A stretch of 64,000 nt of DNA from JACCWM01 sp040393065 (GCA_040393065.1 JBEBUW010000008.1:1-64000); one strand, 5' to 3'. Positions 35,278 to 44,428 are shown, counted from the stretch's first letter. The notes: generated by a model not told the origin, from the letters alone. Program-made: numbers and translations.

Positions 35278-35409
35278 GAGCAGTCCGGGAACTTCGCGGT
35301 TTGCGGCAATGGTTGCGGTTTACCAAAAGAACAATAGTTGTTACAAACGTATGGACCTGGTCCTAAGCACACAGGCATTCCCCCGGACAATTCGTACACC
35401 GGATAGACG

Positions 35410-38409
35410 ATGTTGCAACGTCCTATTTACGCCTACCATGAGCCGTCCAATACGTTCGCATTAGCGGGCGGATCGCGCACGATCTACCTCTGGAAGCTGG
35501 AGGATAGCGCAGATGTGGCAGGGCGCGAAGAAATTCGCCGTCCGCAGGCCGGTCGTTCGCCGGCAGCGACCTTACGGCTGCATAGTGAAAGTTTGCGGGG
35601 TTTGTTTTTTCAGGATGCAACGACGCTGATCGGGGTACATTCCTCGGGCAATGTTGCGGCCTGGCGGGTGGACTGGGATCGCGGCGTATTTTTAGACGAA
35701 CCGGTCTGGTTGCTGGATTTGCAGACGACGGTGACGGCTTTTGCCGCGCGCGCCTGGCAGGAGGGCGTGCCGTGGCGGATCGCGGTTGGAGGGGATCGGG
35801 GCCGGGTCTTTGTGCTGGATCAGCCTTTGCAACCCGACGTGGACAACACCCCTGCGCCAGCCAACTCGCCTGTTGTCTCGCTGGGACATGTGCACACCGA
35901 GGCGGTGATTTCGTTTGCCTTTGATGGAGATCGGATCGCTTCCGGCGCGCGGGATCGGATGGTGCATCTGTGGGTGATGCCGACCGGAGCTCTGGCCGGG
36001 GAGTTTGGTGCGATCGGGTCGGGTGCGCAGCCAGAGGACGAGGAAACGCCGAGTGTGGCGACGAAAAGTCTGACGCATGTGCAGGCGCTGGGCGGTTGTC
36101 AGGGATGGCCGCTGGCGCTGGGGTTTTCGCAAAACGGGCAAAAGCTCGCTGCCGGGTGCATGGATAACGGCCTGTACTGCTGGAAGGTCGACGGAGTGTT
36201 TCTGGATACGCCGCCGCAGCATCTGGCGAGTTTTGTGCATGATGGCTGGGTGAGCGATGTGGCGTTTTCGCCGGATGATTTGGTGCTGGCGACGGCGTGC
36301 TGGGATCATTCGGTGGGTTTGTTCGACGCCGAAAGTTTGATGGTGCGACATCATTTTCATCAGCATCGCGATTATGCGGTGAAGGTGTTGTTTGTGCCGG
36401 ACACCGATGTGTTGTTGTCGGCCAGTTACGACCAGACGATTGCGGTGTGGGACTGGAAGAAGATGCGGCCGCTGGATGTGCTGGTCGGGCATCGCGACTG
36501 GGTGGGGGACCTGGTGCTTTTGCGCGATGGCCTTGTGGCGGGCGTGACCAGTGATCACAGCGTGTGCGTGTGGTCGACGCGGGACTGGCGTCTGGTGGAA
36601 ATGCTCGGGCCGAGTCTGTACGGCGACTTTGCGCCGGTCGAATCCGTCGATCTCAGTGAATTCGTCGCCCTGACCCCCAACTCGCCAGATTCGCTTGCGC
36701 GCGAGGAGGAAGTTCCGGCGGAATCTATGGCGTCGTATGCGACGTTTTTGCCGGAAACCGTGCCGGTATTTGAAGAAGAGGGCGCCGCGCTGGTGGAGGA
36801 AATCGTGGCCGAGGCGGTGGGCCCGAAGACGGTGGAAGTCGCTTCGGCATCGCAGGTTCAGGCCGGTGAAAATCCCCTGGTGGTGGATGTGATCGATCTG
36901 ATCCTCGATGCGTTTTCTGAATCCGAAGAATCGGAGCCGTTGTTTCTCGGGCCGGTGTCTTCTCCGCTGTTTGCGGATTCGTCCTCGGATCGGTTGCGGG
37001 TGGCGATCGATGAGAAGGAGCCGGCCGGCGCGCTGACGGAGGAGAAATTTCAGTCGATTTTCGAAGCGATTGCGAACGAAGACGCATACCTGATCAAACC
37101 CGAGCACAGGGAGATGGCGCGTGCGGCGGCGGAATCGATGCGTGAGTCTTCGCAAACGCGTGCGGTGGCAGCGGTGCCGGAGGGGATTGTGATGCGCGGT
37201 GAGGCAAAACCCTCGGAGGTTTCGGGTTTGTTTGGCTTGCCGGGTGTCTTGACACAAAATCCGTTCGAGAACATCGCGCCGACGCGGCTGGCGGCCGGTT
37301 TGAGTGCGGAGCGCAGCCAGGCAAAGGCGGAGGAAAGCCTTACGCGGGAACTGTACGAACATCATCTGGATGAAGATCTGAGTGTGCCGGAGCTGGATTC
37401 TTCGGCAAGTCTGGCTTCGTCCTCGCAGATTCTGGTGGTGGAGGCCGAGCTGGAAGACATTCTGGGCGACGTGACCTGGAATGTGCCGGGGATGGGCATC
37501 GTGAAGCGTCGTCCGCAGGCGGAAGACGCGGAATATCAGCCATTTTTGCAGATTCGGACGCCGCATCGGGCCGGGGTGCGGGTCGGACTGTCGACGGCTG
37601 GCGAGAAGCTGCTCAGTGGAGGTGCGGGGCCGGAGGTGTGTGTCTGGCACAGCCGCGGGCAGCTCGAGTATCGCTTTTCATTGCCTTCCGAAGCCGGTGT
37701 GGGAAGCGTGGAGTTTCTGGCGGGCGGAACGATTGCCTGCGTGATGGGAACGGATCACAACGTGCATCTGTGGCTGTTGCCGCGCACGATGCTGGGGCGT
37801 CCGGGTCGTGCGTTGCATGCGGTGTTGAGCGGGCATCGCGGCGCTCTGACAAGCGCGGCGGTTCATACGGGCGGCCGTCTTTTGTTGACCGGCAGCCAGG
37901 ATATGAGTGCGCGGCTGTGGTGCTTGAAAACCGGCACGTGTCTGGCGGTGTTGCGTGGGCACACGGGCGCGGTGACAGGGGTGGCGTTTGGGTCGCATGG
38001 TCCGGTGACGATTGGCAGCGATGGACGCGTGAATCTCTGGGACATGCACGGAACGCAGATCGATCAGCTGGATCTGGCGGTGCCGCTGCTGGGGCTGGCG
38101 AGTCTGGGTGGTGAGCTTTGCTGGGCGGCGGCCAGTGGCGCGGTGTACCGGATGCGCGAGGGCAGTACGCGGCCGATGTGCTTGACCGGGCATTACGGGC
38201 AGGCACGCAGCGTGGCGTTTGGCGCGGATGGGTCGCTTGTGACGGCCGGCGAGGATGGCAAGGTTTTTGTGTACGGCGCCGGAGATGAGACGCCGCGACA
38301 GGAAATTGCGCTGCCGGATTCCATTGGTGAAGTGCGCCTGTCTGATAGCCTGCTCGTGGCTGCCTGCGAAGGCGGAACGGTGTATTTATTTCGCCGCGGT
38401 TTTAAGTAA
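35410..38409 (+). CDS. WD40 protein with two propellers and a long acidic linker
   Basis: 999 residues, no signal peptide or membrane segment. WD40 repeats fill about 1-410, with units such as WVSDVAFSPDDLVLATACWD and YDQTIAVWDW. About 300 residues follow (414-710) that are rich in Glu, Ser, Pro and Ala, have no repeats and are probably disordered. A second set of WD40 repeats runs from about 710 to the end, for example GSQDMSARLWCLKTG and LRGHTGAVTGVAFG. This suggests two separate propellers tethered by a flexible, possibly phosphorylatable, linker acting as an intracellular scaffold. No enzymatic domain is present. The long open frame on the opposite strand is a by-product of codon bias. 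Confidence 0.92.
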   Translation: MLQRPIYAYHEPSNTFALAGGSRTIYLWKLEDSADVAGREEIRRPQAGRSPAATLRLHSESLRGLFFQDATTLIGVHSSGNVAAWRVDWDRGVFLDEPVWLLDLQTTVTAFAARAWQEGVPWRIAVGGDRGRVFVLDQPLQPDVDNTPAPANSPVVSLGHVHTEAVISFAFDGDRIASGARDRMVHLWVMPTGALAGEFGAIGSGAQPEDEETPSVATKSLTHVQALGGCQGWPLALGFSQNGQKLAAGCMDNGLYCWKVDGVFLDTPPQHLASFVHDGWVSDVAFSPDDLVLATACWDHSVGLFDAESLMVRHHFHQHRDYAVKVLFVPDTDVLLSASYDQTIAVWDWKKMRPLDVLVGHRDWVGDLVLLRDGLVAGVTSDHSVCVWSTRDWRLVEMLGPSLYGDFAPVESVDLSEFVALTPNSPDSLAREEEVPAESMASYATFLPETVPVFEEEGAALVEEIVAEAVGPKTVEVASASQVQAGENPLVVDVIDLILDAFSESEESEPLFLGPVSSPLFADSSSDRLRVAIDEKEPAGALTEEKFQSIFEAIANEDAYLIKPEHREMARAAAESMRESSQTRAVAAVPEGIVMRGEAKPSEVSGLFGLPGVLTQNPFENIAPTRLAAGLSAERSQAKAEESLTRELYEHHLDEDLSVPELDSSASLASSSQILVVEAELEDILGDVTWNVPGMGIVKRRPQAEDAEYQPFLQIRTPHRAGVRVGLSTAGEKLLSGGAGPEVCVWHSRGQLEYRFSLPSEAGVGSVEFLAGGTIACVMGTDHNVHLWLLPRTMLGRPGRALHAVLSGHRGALTSAAVHTGGRLLLTGSQDMSARLWCLKTGTCLAVLRGHTGAVTGVAFGSHGPVTIGSDGRVNLWDMHGTQIDQLDLAVPLLGLASLGGELCWAAASGAVYRMREGSTRPMCLTGHYGQARSVAFGADGSLVTAGEDGKVFVYGAGDETPRQEIALPDSIGEVRLSDSLLVAACEGGTVYLFRRGFK

Positions 38410-38455
38410 AAACTGCTCATATTTCTTTTCTGAACTGTAAATTTCGAGTCATCTT

Positions 38456-39625
38456 ATGCATCGAATTTCTTTGTTTTCCGGGGTGCTATGCGCGCTCTGT
38501 GCGGTTTTTTCTGTGGTGTTCGGGTGGTCTTTTGAAGTTGCGCAGGCCAGTGCGCATCAAACGGCGTCGAGTACGTTGATGGTGCATGTGAAGCCGGAAA
38601 CACGTGAGGTGGACCAGTTTATCTCGGTGGCCTCGCGTGATCTGGCGCATCATCTGGGGATGATCGAAGAAAACGATACACCGGAAATCGAGCAGCTTCG
38701 AGGGGCCCAAGATAAGCTCGTGGCGGCGCTCAGTGCGGAATTGACGGTGCGCAACAACGGGGCTGTGTGCGAGCCGGTGGAAGAAAAGCTGGTGATGCTG
38801 GAAACGCTGGCGGAACGGGTCAGCTTCCTGAAAACAGTGCGCTGTGCAGAAAATCTGGGCGAATTGGTCTTTGAGAACCGGGTGATGCTGACAAGCGTGG
38901 GCGGGTATCGGCACTTCGGGCGGATTCAGCTCGGGGAGGAAGTGTTTACGACGGTTTTTGATACGAAGTTTCCGACGTACACGATGCAGGTTCACGGGGG
39001 CGGAGCGGCTGGCGCAGAGGCCGCAAGCGCAGGCGCAGACAGTGCCGGGACCGCAGCGAGTGTGAGCGCGTGGGATGTGTTCGTGCGGTATCTCTGGCAG
39101 GGATTGCTGCATATTTTGATCGGCCTGGATCACGTGTTGTTCGTGATCTGTTTGTTGTTCGCAGCGACGAATTTTAAGCGGCTTTTGCTGGTGGTGACTG
39201 CGTTTACGGTGGGGCATTCGATTACGTTGACGATCAGCGCGCTGGACTGGTTTACGCTGCCGGACACGGTGATCGAGCCGTTGATCGCGTTGTCGATCGC
39301 GTATGTTGCGGTGGAAATTTTGTATCGTCGCGGCAAGGACGTTCCGTATTTGTATCTGACGACGTTGTTTTTCGGGCTGATCCACGGCTTTGGTTTCTCG
39401 TATGTGTTGCGCGACGAAGTCGGATTGCCGACGCAGGCACTGTTGCCGGCGTTGTTTTCGTTCAATGCCGGGGTGGAAATCGGTCAGGTTGCGATCGTGG
39501 CGGTGTGCTTCCCGTTGCTGGGGCTGGTGCGTGGCCGGTCGTGGTATCCGCAGTTGGTGCGCGTGGTGAGTGCATTGATTCTGGTATTGTCGGTGTACTG
39601 GCTGGTGACGCGCATTTTCGGGTAG
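38456..39625 (+). CDS. HupE/UreJ-family membrane protein
   Basis: 389 residues. A signal peptide (to about ASA, residue 33) leads an extracytoplasmic domain of ~165 residues, then an Ala-rich linker. The C-terminal ~190 residues have six membrane segments and the HupE/UreJ signature LWQGLLHILIGLDHVLFVI plus FFGLIHGFGFSYVLR. Family members carry histidines in the membrane and are linked to nickel or cobalt permeation, but this long form usually stands apart from hydrogenase or urease genes, as here. Forty-six bp separate it from the WD40 gene. Confidence 0.88.
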   Translation: MHRISLFSGVLCALCAVFSVVFGWSFEVAQASAHQTASSTLMVHVKPETREVDQFISVASRDLAHHLGMIEENDTPEIEQLRGAQDKLVAALSAELTVRNNGAVCEPVEEKLVMLETLAERVSFLKTVRCAENLGELVFENRVMLTSVGGYRHFGRIQLGEEVFTTVFDTKFPTYTMQVHGGGAAGAEAASAGADSAGTAASVSAWDVFVRYLWQGLLHILIGLDHVLFVICLLFAATNFKRLLLVVTAFTVGHSITLTISALDWFTLPDTVIEPLIALSIAYVAVEILYRRGKDVPYLYLTTLFFGLIHGFGFSYVLRDEVGLPTQALLPALFSFNAGVEIGQVAIVAVCFPLLGLVRGRSWYPQLVRVVSALILVLSVYWLVTRIFG

Positions 39626-39680
39626 GCGGCGGTCCTAAATCGACGATCGCTTTGCCGTACTTCTCGATTTATGATTCGCC

Positions 39681-39848
39681 GCTGGCGTTGGGTTTGGGTC
39701 GGGGAAAAATATGGGGTGGTTTGCGGTGTCGTGACCCACGGTTTCACCGTGGGCTAGCACGGACGCTGGCGTTGGGTTTGGGTCGGGGAAAAATATGGGG
39801 TGGTTTGCGGTGTCGTGACCCACGGTTTCACCGTGGGCTAGCACGGAC
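39681..39848. repeat. Two 84-bp direct repeats carrying REP-like hairpins
   Basis: Copies at 39681-39764 and 39765-39848 are near identical. Each contains the palindrome CCCACGGT-TTC-ACCGTGGG (39735-39753 and 39819-39837). Just after, ACGGGTTTCACCCG forms a related shorter hairpin. The palindrome style resembles REP elements. The region is non-coding. Confidence 0.88.
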
Positions 39849-39911
39849 GCTGCGCTCCGCACGGGTTTCACCCGGCTCCGCGGGTGCAAGGGAGGTGTTG
39901 GGATGGGGGGA

Positions 39912-40157
39912 TGGAATGCAGAACAGGTGCACATCACCGGTGTGGTGGAGTTCTGGAATGCAGAACAGGTGCAGTTCGGTGGTGTGATGGAGTTCTGGAA
40001 ATCAGAATGGGTGCAGTTCGGTGAAGTGATGGAGTTCTGGAAATCAGAATGGGGGCACATCACCGGTGTGATGGAGTTCTGGAAATCAGAATGGGTGCAC
40101 ATCGCCGGTGTGATGAAGTTCTGGAAATCAGAATCGGTGTCATTGGGTGAAGTGTAG
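39912..40157. repeat. 42-bp minisatellite, six tandem copies
   Basis: Units start at 39912, 39954, 39996, 40038, 40080 and 40122, exactly 42 bp apart, each beginning TGGAA and containing a GTGGAGTTC/GTGATGGAGTTC-type end. Because 42 is a multiple of three, both strands keep an open frame of 14-residue repeats (plus strand WKSEWVHITGVMEF-like; minus strand HSDFQNSITPVMCT-like). No good ribosome site precedes either frame. I treat it as non-coding but note that it could encode a repeat peptide. Confidence 0.88.
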
Positions 40158-40246
40158 GTGTTCCGGGCGTATTGTTTCGGGGGAAGTTCTCGTATAGAGA
40201 AGTTGCCGCCCCGGGTCGGGCGAAATTTCTTATGCGGAGAGAAAAT

Positions 40247-41161
40247 ATGTCAATGCTTCATCAGCCGTATGGCTCGTTTATTGGGTCGGCGCCGTCGATG
40301 GATGGCGTGCGCAATGTTTTGTACGGGATGCCGATGGATTTTACGTGCTGTTTTCGGACGGGCACGCGGCTGGGGCCGAAGGAGATCCGGTATTTTTCGG
40401 ACAATCTTGAGGTGTATTCGGTGGAGCAGGATCGCGAGCTTTCGGAGGATTCGTTTTTCGATGCGGGCGATGTGGAGCTGCCGTTTGGGAATCCGGCCGG
40501 GTCGTTGGATGCGATTGAGGCTGCGGTCGAGGAGATTCTGGCGGCCGGCAAGCGCCCGATCGGGCTGGGTGGTGAGCACCTGGTGACGGCGGGGGTTGTC
40601 AGGGCGATCGGGCGGTATTTTCCGGACGTGGTGGTGTTGCATATCGATGCGCACTTTGATCTGCGGGAGGATTATGCCGGCGAGCCCTTGAGTCATGCCA
40701 CGGCGCTGCGTCAGTGCTGGAATACGCTGGGGTTTTCGGAGAACGATCAGCCGGTGCGGCTTGTGCAGATGGGGATCCGCAGTGGTCCGGCGGAGGAGGC
40801 GCAGTTTGCGCGCAAGCATATTCCGCAGTTGCATCCGGACGGGGTGGACGAGGTGCGCCGACAGTTGGCGGAGCTGAGCGAGATGTGGGGCGATCGCCCG
40901 GTGTATTGCACGTTTGATATCGATGCGGTCGATCCGGCGTATGCGCCGGGGACGGGAACACCGGAGGCGGGCGGCCTGACGAGTCGGGAGGCGCTTGAAA
41001 TTATGCGTCTGTTGCCGCGCTTTAATCTGGTGGGATTTGACCTGGTCGAGGTCAGTCCGCCGCTGGATACAAGCGGTATTACGTCGGCGTTGGCGGCGAA
41101 GATGATTCGTGAGCTGCTGATTTCGCTGGATGTTGAAGACGAAAAACGAAGCAAACTATAA
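40247..41161 (+). CDS. speB: Agmatinase/arginase-family ureohydrolase
   Basis: 304 residues from the ATG at 40247, which has GGAGAG upstream. The binuclear manganese ligands are all visible: GGEH, HIDAHFDLR and TFDIDAVDPAYAPGTGTPE. The family cleaves agmatine to putrescine and urea, or arginine, guanidinobutyrate or formiminoglutamate in relatives; the DIDAVDPAYAPG-T form favours agmatinase. It is separated from thiI by 14 bp and is on the same strand. An upstream in-frame ATG at 40172 is unlikely because it runs into the repeat flank. Confidence 0.9.
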   Translation: MSMLHQPYGSFIGSAPSMDGVRNVLYGMPMDFTCCFRTGTRLGPKEIRYFSDNLEVYSVEQDRELSEDSFFDAGDVELPFGNPAGSLDAIEAAVEEILAAGKRPIGLGGEHLVTAGVVRAIGRYFPDVVVLHIDAHFDLREDYAGEPLSHATALRQCWNTLGFSENDQPVRLVQMGIRSGPAEEAQFARKHIPQLHPDGVDEVRRQLAELSEMWGDRPVYCTFDIDAVDPAYAPGTGTPEAGGLTSREALEIMRLLPRFNLVGFDLVEVSPPLDTSGITSALAAKMIRELLISLDVEDEKRSKL

Positions 41162-41175
41162 GAAGGTCGGTAGAA

Positions 41176-42669
41176 GTGAGCACGCTAGAACAGGAAAAAG
41201 ACGGGAAAGATCGGCTGGTGATTGTGTTGCGTATGTCAGGCGATATCGGGACGAAATCGCCGGGCACGCGCAAGCATTTTCGCAGGCGGCTGGTCGCGAA
41301 TATCGAGGCGGCGCTTCGTGCGGAGAAGATCGCGTATCGGGTGGACGTGCAGTGGGACCGGCTGGACGTGGAAACCGATGACGAGCGTGCGGTCGCGGTG
41401 TTGAGCCGTGTTTTCGGTGTTCAGAAGCTGCATTATTCGCGGGCTTATGCGTGGCAGGAACTGGAGGATATCGCGCGGCTCGGGGTGGAGCTGTTCGGGG
41501 GGGCGGTTGCTTCGGGGCGTCGTTTTTCGGTCGAGGCGCGGCGCGTGGGGGAGCGTTCGGAGATTGCGTTTACGTCGATGGACGTCAAGCGTGCGCTGGG
41601 CTCGGCGCTGGTTGAGGCCGGTGGCAAGGTGGATTTAAGCGATCCGGAAATTCGGGTGGGCGTGGAGATTCGGCCTGGCGTGGCGTTTTTCTTTGATCGG
41701 GAAATCGCAGGGCCGGGTGGCTTGCCGACGGGCGTGGAGGGCAAGGCGTTGTCGTTGATGTCGGGCGGTTTTGACTCGGCTGTGGCGTCGTGGATGCTTT
41801 TGAAGCGCGGCGTGTCGCTGGATTTTTTGTTTTTTGACCTGGGTGGGCCGCCGCATCAGCGCGCAGCGCGGCGTGTGACGCATGAGCTGACCAGGCTCTG
41901 GGCGCACGGCTACAGTCCGAAGCTGCACATTGTGGATTTTCGGCCGCTGGTTGCAGAAATGAAAGACAAGGTGGACGGGGGAACCTGGCAGCTTTTGCTC
42001 AAGCGGTTGATGGTGCGGGCCGGAGATCTGGTGGCGAAAGACGTGGGTTTGAGCGCGATGATTACCGGCGAGGCGCTGGGGCAGGTTTCTTCGCAGACGC
42101 TGTCGAATCTGGGGGCGATTTCCGGGCCGATTGAGACGCCGGTGTTTCGGCCGCTGCTCGGGTTTAATAAAGAGGAGATCATTGATATTTCGCGGCGCAT
42201 CGGAACGTATGAAATCTGTGCGGGTGTGCCCGAATTCTGTGCGCTGGGCGGAGGTAAACCGGTGATTCGTTCGACGGTGCGGTCGCTGGACGGGCATGAG
42301 GATATGCTCGATCCGGGCCTGTTGCCGATGCTGGTGGAGCACCGGCGTGTGCTTTCGTTCCGAGAGTTTTTAGAAGAGCCGGACGTTCAGGTAGAGGTCA
42401 ACACGATTCCGGCCGGTGCGCTGGTGCTGGATTTGCGGAGCCGTTCGGCGTTCGAGGGCTGGAGTTATCCGGGGTCGGTGCATCTGGATTTTGATACTGC
42501 GATGGCCCAGTTTCAGTTTTTGCCGCGCGAGCCCAAATATTTGTTGTGCTGCGAGGTGGGACTGAAAAGCGCGTTTCTGGCGGAAACCCTGCGTAAGATG
42601 GGCTACACGACTTATAGTTTGCAGGGCGGATATCGTGCGCTTCGTAAGATGGCTAACGCATTGAAATGA
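41176..42669 (+). CDS. thiI: tRNA 4-thiouridine synthase ThiI with rhodanese domain
   Basis: 497 residues from a GTG. N-terminal ferredoxin-like and THUMP regions (about 1-175) bind tRNA, the PP-loop ATPase carries SGGFDS (near 196) and a C-terminal rhodanese domain carries LLCCEVGLKS with the sulfur-carrying cysteine. This is the long enterobacterial-type ThiI, which takes persulfide from IscS and makes s4U8 in tRNA, and in many bacteria thiazole for thiamine. A CAGVPEFCALGG segment supplies the second conserved Cys. It follows agmatinase closely. Confidence 0.94.
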   Translation: MSTLEQEKDGKDRLVIVLRMSGDIGTKSPGTRKHFRRRLVANIEAALRAEKIAYRVDVQWDRLDVETDDERAVAVLSRVFGVQKLHYSRAYAWQELEDIARLGVELFGGAVASGRRFSVEARRVGERSEIAFTSMDVKRALGSALVEAGGKVDLSDPEIRVGVEIRPGVAFFFDREIAGPGGLPTGVEGKALSLMSGGFDSAVASWMLLKRGVSLDFLFFDLGGPPHQRAARRVTHELTRLWAHGYSPKLHIVDFRPLVAEMKDKVDGGTWQLLLKRLMVRAGDLVAKDVGLSAMITGEALGQVSSQTLSNLGAISGPIETPVFRPLLGFNKEEIIDISRRIGTYEICAGVPEFCALGGGKPVIRSTVRSLDGHEDMLDPGLLPMLVEHRRVLSFREFLEEPDVQVEVNTIPAGALVLDLRSRSAFEGWSYPGSVHLDFDTAMAQFQFLPREPKYLLCCEVGLKSAFLAETLRKMGYTTYSLQGGYRALRKMANALK

Positions 42670-42753
42670 TTAGATAGTTGGAAGTTCTGAGGTGGGGTTA
42701 TATTTCTCTCTGTAAGTGGTCGGGTTGCTAAAAAATCCGATTGCGCACGAACT

Positions 42754-42774
42754 CGCCGCGAATCCTTCGCGGCG
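42754..42774. terminator. Short hairpin after thiI
   Basis: CGCCGCGAA (42754-42762) pairs perfectly with TTCGCGGCG (42766-42774) around TCC. There is no following T-run, so it may be a factor-dependent or weak terminator, or an operator-like palindrome 54 bp before the next ATG. Confidence 0.4.
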
Positions 42775-42827
42775 ATGTTTGGTAGCACGAGTCAGGTTTT
42801 TTGACGCAAGTACAGAGGGAGTACAGT

Positions 42828-43616
42828 ATGGTATCTATCCAGAAACGATCGAAAGGCTTGAGTGGAAGTGTGTTGGCAGCGTTTGTTGCAGCCGTCCTTC
42901 TGCTTGCCGGTTCATCTGTCAGTGCAAATTCTGGGAATCAACAGCTTCTGGCTGAGGGCGGAAATAAAAATAAGGTTGAAGAAACCGGCACGATGGGCAG
43001 CAGCCAGCAGGAATTTGAGAGCGATCCTTTTGGCGGCGGTCCGGTGTCCGATAAGATTCAGGACTATGCCACGTTTGTTCAAGACGAGTCGGTAGAATAT
43101 ACGACGAAGGGCCTGCAAGAGTTTGCAAAGGCTGCAGGGACCCTGATTGAGAAAGGAGAGGGCGAGCAGGCGCTGAAAGATCGCCATAAAGAGCTCGAGA
43201 ACAGCGCAAAGAAAATAAAGGATGAAAAAGATCCTCAAATGCAGGCGCAGTTAGCGAGCCAGGCATTTAAAGATGCGTCGATGCTTTTGAGTGATATTCA
43301 GCAGCGTAATCATCCGCAGGCGTCTCAGGTGTCGCAGCAGGTTCAGGCAGCAGCGGACAAAATCACGGCGGATAAACGTCTGGATATGCAGCTTGGCGAG
43401 GTTCAGGACTTCTTTATTGAGTCTGGGCGTGCGCTGAATCAGCTTTCCAGTGGTGGAGAAGGTATTGGTGGTGGACCGATGGAGGATGAGTCGCAGCCGG
43501 TGACGCCGGAAACGTCGACGCCGCCTGCAGTGCCTTCGGAGCCGGCTGAGCCGCTTACTCCGGAAGATCCGACCGGTGGTGGACCCTCGGATGGCACGGC
43601 TCCGCCTGCTTACTAA
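42828..43616 (+). CDS. Secreted helical protein, unknown function
   Basis: 262 residues from the ATG at 42828, which has GAGGGAG 7 bases upstream. The signal peptide ends at SSVSA. The mature part is rich in Gln, Lys and Glu with helical character (about 85-210), and the last ~50 residues are Pro/Thr/Glu-rich and probably disordered. No domain is recognised. It looks like a periplasmic or surface structural protein. A strong terminator follows 158 bp downstream. Confidence 0.72.
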   Translation: MVSIQKRSKGLSGSVLAAFVAAVLLLAGSSVSANSGNQQLLAEGGNKNKVEETGTMGSSQQEFESDPFGGGPVSDKIQDYATFVQDESVEYTTKGLQEFAKAAGTLIEKGEGEQALKDRHKELENSAKKIKDEKDPQMQAQLASQAFKDASMLLSDIQQRNHPQASQVSQQVQAAADKITADKRLDMQLGEVQDFFIESGRALNQLSSGGEGIGGGPMEDESQPVTPETSTPPAVPSEPAEPLTPEDPTGGGPSDGTAPPAY

Positions 43617-43773
43617 TTCTGGAGAGAACTGGCCGCGATGGAGTGGAGATTTGCAGCTAGCCGATGTGGTCCATGCCTGCGAAGTCGTGCGCCAGTAAAT
43701 CCAGGTAGTTTCCGGGTGTAATGAAGCCGTAAGTACAGAGCACGCGTAGTTTTTTCCGAGACTGGAAACGATG

Positions 43774-43824
43774 CCGGGCCGCCGCTTTTGCAGGAAATGC
43801 AAAAGATGGCGGCCCGGTTTTCTT
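43774..43824 (+). terminator. Long intrinsic terminator
   Basis: CCGGGCCGCC (43774-43783) pairs with GGCGGCCCGG (43808-43817). The inner stem GCTTTTGCA pairs with TGCAAAAG, and TTTTCTT follows. It ends the secreted-protein transcript and isolates the FtsB-like gene. Confidence 0.88.
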
Positions 43825-43892
43825 GCGCACGCGACGAAGGCTGGTAGCGTGCTGTCGAGAAGTATTCTGGTTTTTGATTGAGAAGACGAATT

Positions 43893-44402
43893 ATGACGCG
43901 TGTGATTTTGACAGTAGTGGTCGTTTCGGTGGTTTGTGCCATCGGCTACTACGTTTTTACACATCCGAATCTGGGGCAGGTCGAGCGGCTGAGCGAGGAG
44001 CTTGAGGTATTGAAGTCTCAAAATCGCGAGCTTGCCGAGCAGAATCAGGCGCTTGAGAAGAGAATTGTCGCGCTGCGTGATGATCCCAGGCTGGCGGAAC
44101 GTCGTGCGCGGGAGACGGTGGGGCTTGCGCGGCCGGGGGAAATTATTTTTCAGTTTGAAGAGCCCGGTGAGGTTGTGCAGGTGCAGGTTCGGCTGCTGGT
44201 TCAGGCGGATAAGCTGGAACTGGCCGGAAAGGCGGTGGCACCGGCGGAGCTAGGGGCGGCGCTGGCGGCGCTGCGTAATGAGATCCGTCGTGCGCGTTTG
44301 TCGGTGGTTTTTTCTAAGGACGCCGATGCGATTATGCGTCAGCGCGTACGAGATATTGTGGATGCTTCGCCGCTGGCGCCGGCTGAATATCTGGAAATGT
44401 AA
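43893..44402 (+). CDS. FtsB/DivIC-like coiled-coil protein with ExbD-like C-terminus
   Basis: 169 residues from the ATG at 43893. One membrane segment (about 5-22) is followed by a coiled coil of the septum-formation (FtsB/DivIC) type with the LRDDPRLAERRARETVGL segment, typical of FtsB heads, and GEIIFQF. The last ~75 residues depart from FtsB: QVRLLVQADKLELAGKAVAP and LSVVFSKDADAIMRQRVRDI resemble the periplasmic domain of ExbD/TolR. A fusion of divisome and TolR-like parts would be novel, but the ExbD call is by pattern only. It is 26 bp before the diguanylate cyclase gene. Confidence 0.7.
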   Translation: MTRVILTVVVVSVVCAIGYYVFTHPNLGQVERLSEELEVLKSQNRELAEQNQALEKRIVALRDDPRLAERRARETVGLARPGEIIFQFEEPGEVVQVQVRLLVQADKLELAGKAVAPAELGAALAALRNEIRRARLSVVFSKDADAIMRQRVRDIVDASPLAPAEYLEM

Positions 44403-44428
44403 ATTGTGTATTTGGTGAAGGTTTAACG

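Noticed and set aside
35692..37650. 650-codon open frame on the minus strand opposite the WD40 gene
   Set aside because: Arg/His/Gln-rich translation with no domain; a shadow of the WD40 coding sequence.
38456..39625. HupE considered as part of a hydrogenase or urease cluster
   Set aside because: No hydrogenase, urease or metal chaperone gene is near; long HupE/UreJ forms are often orphan.
39903..40157. 84-residue repeat ORF over the 42-bp array
   Set aside because: No ribosome site; open frame follows automatically from a 42-bp period without stops and is equally open on the other strand.
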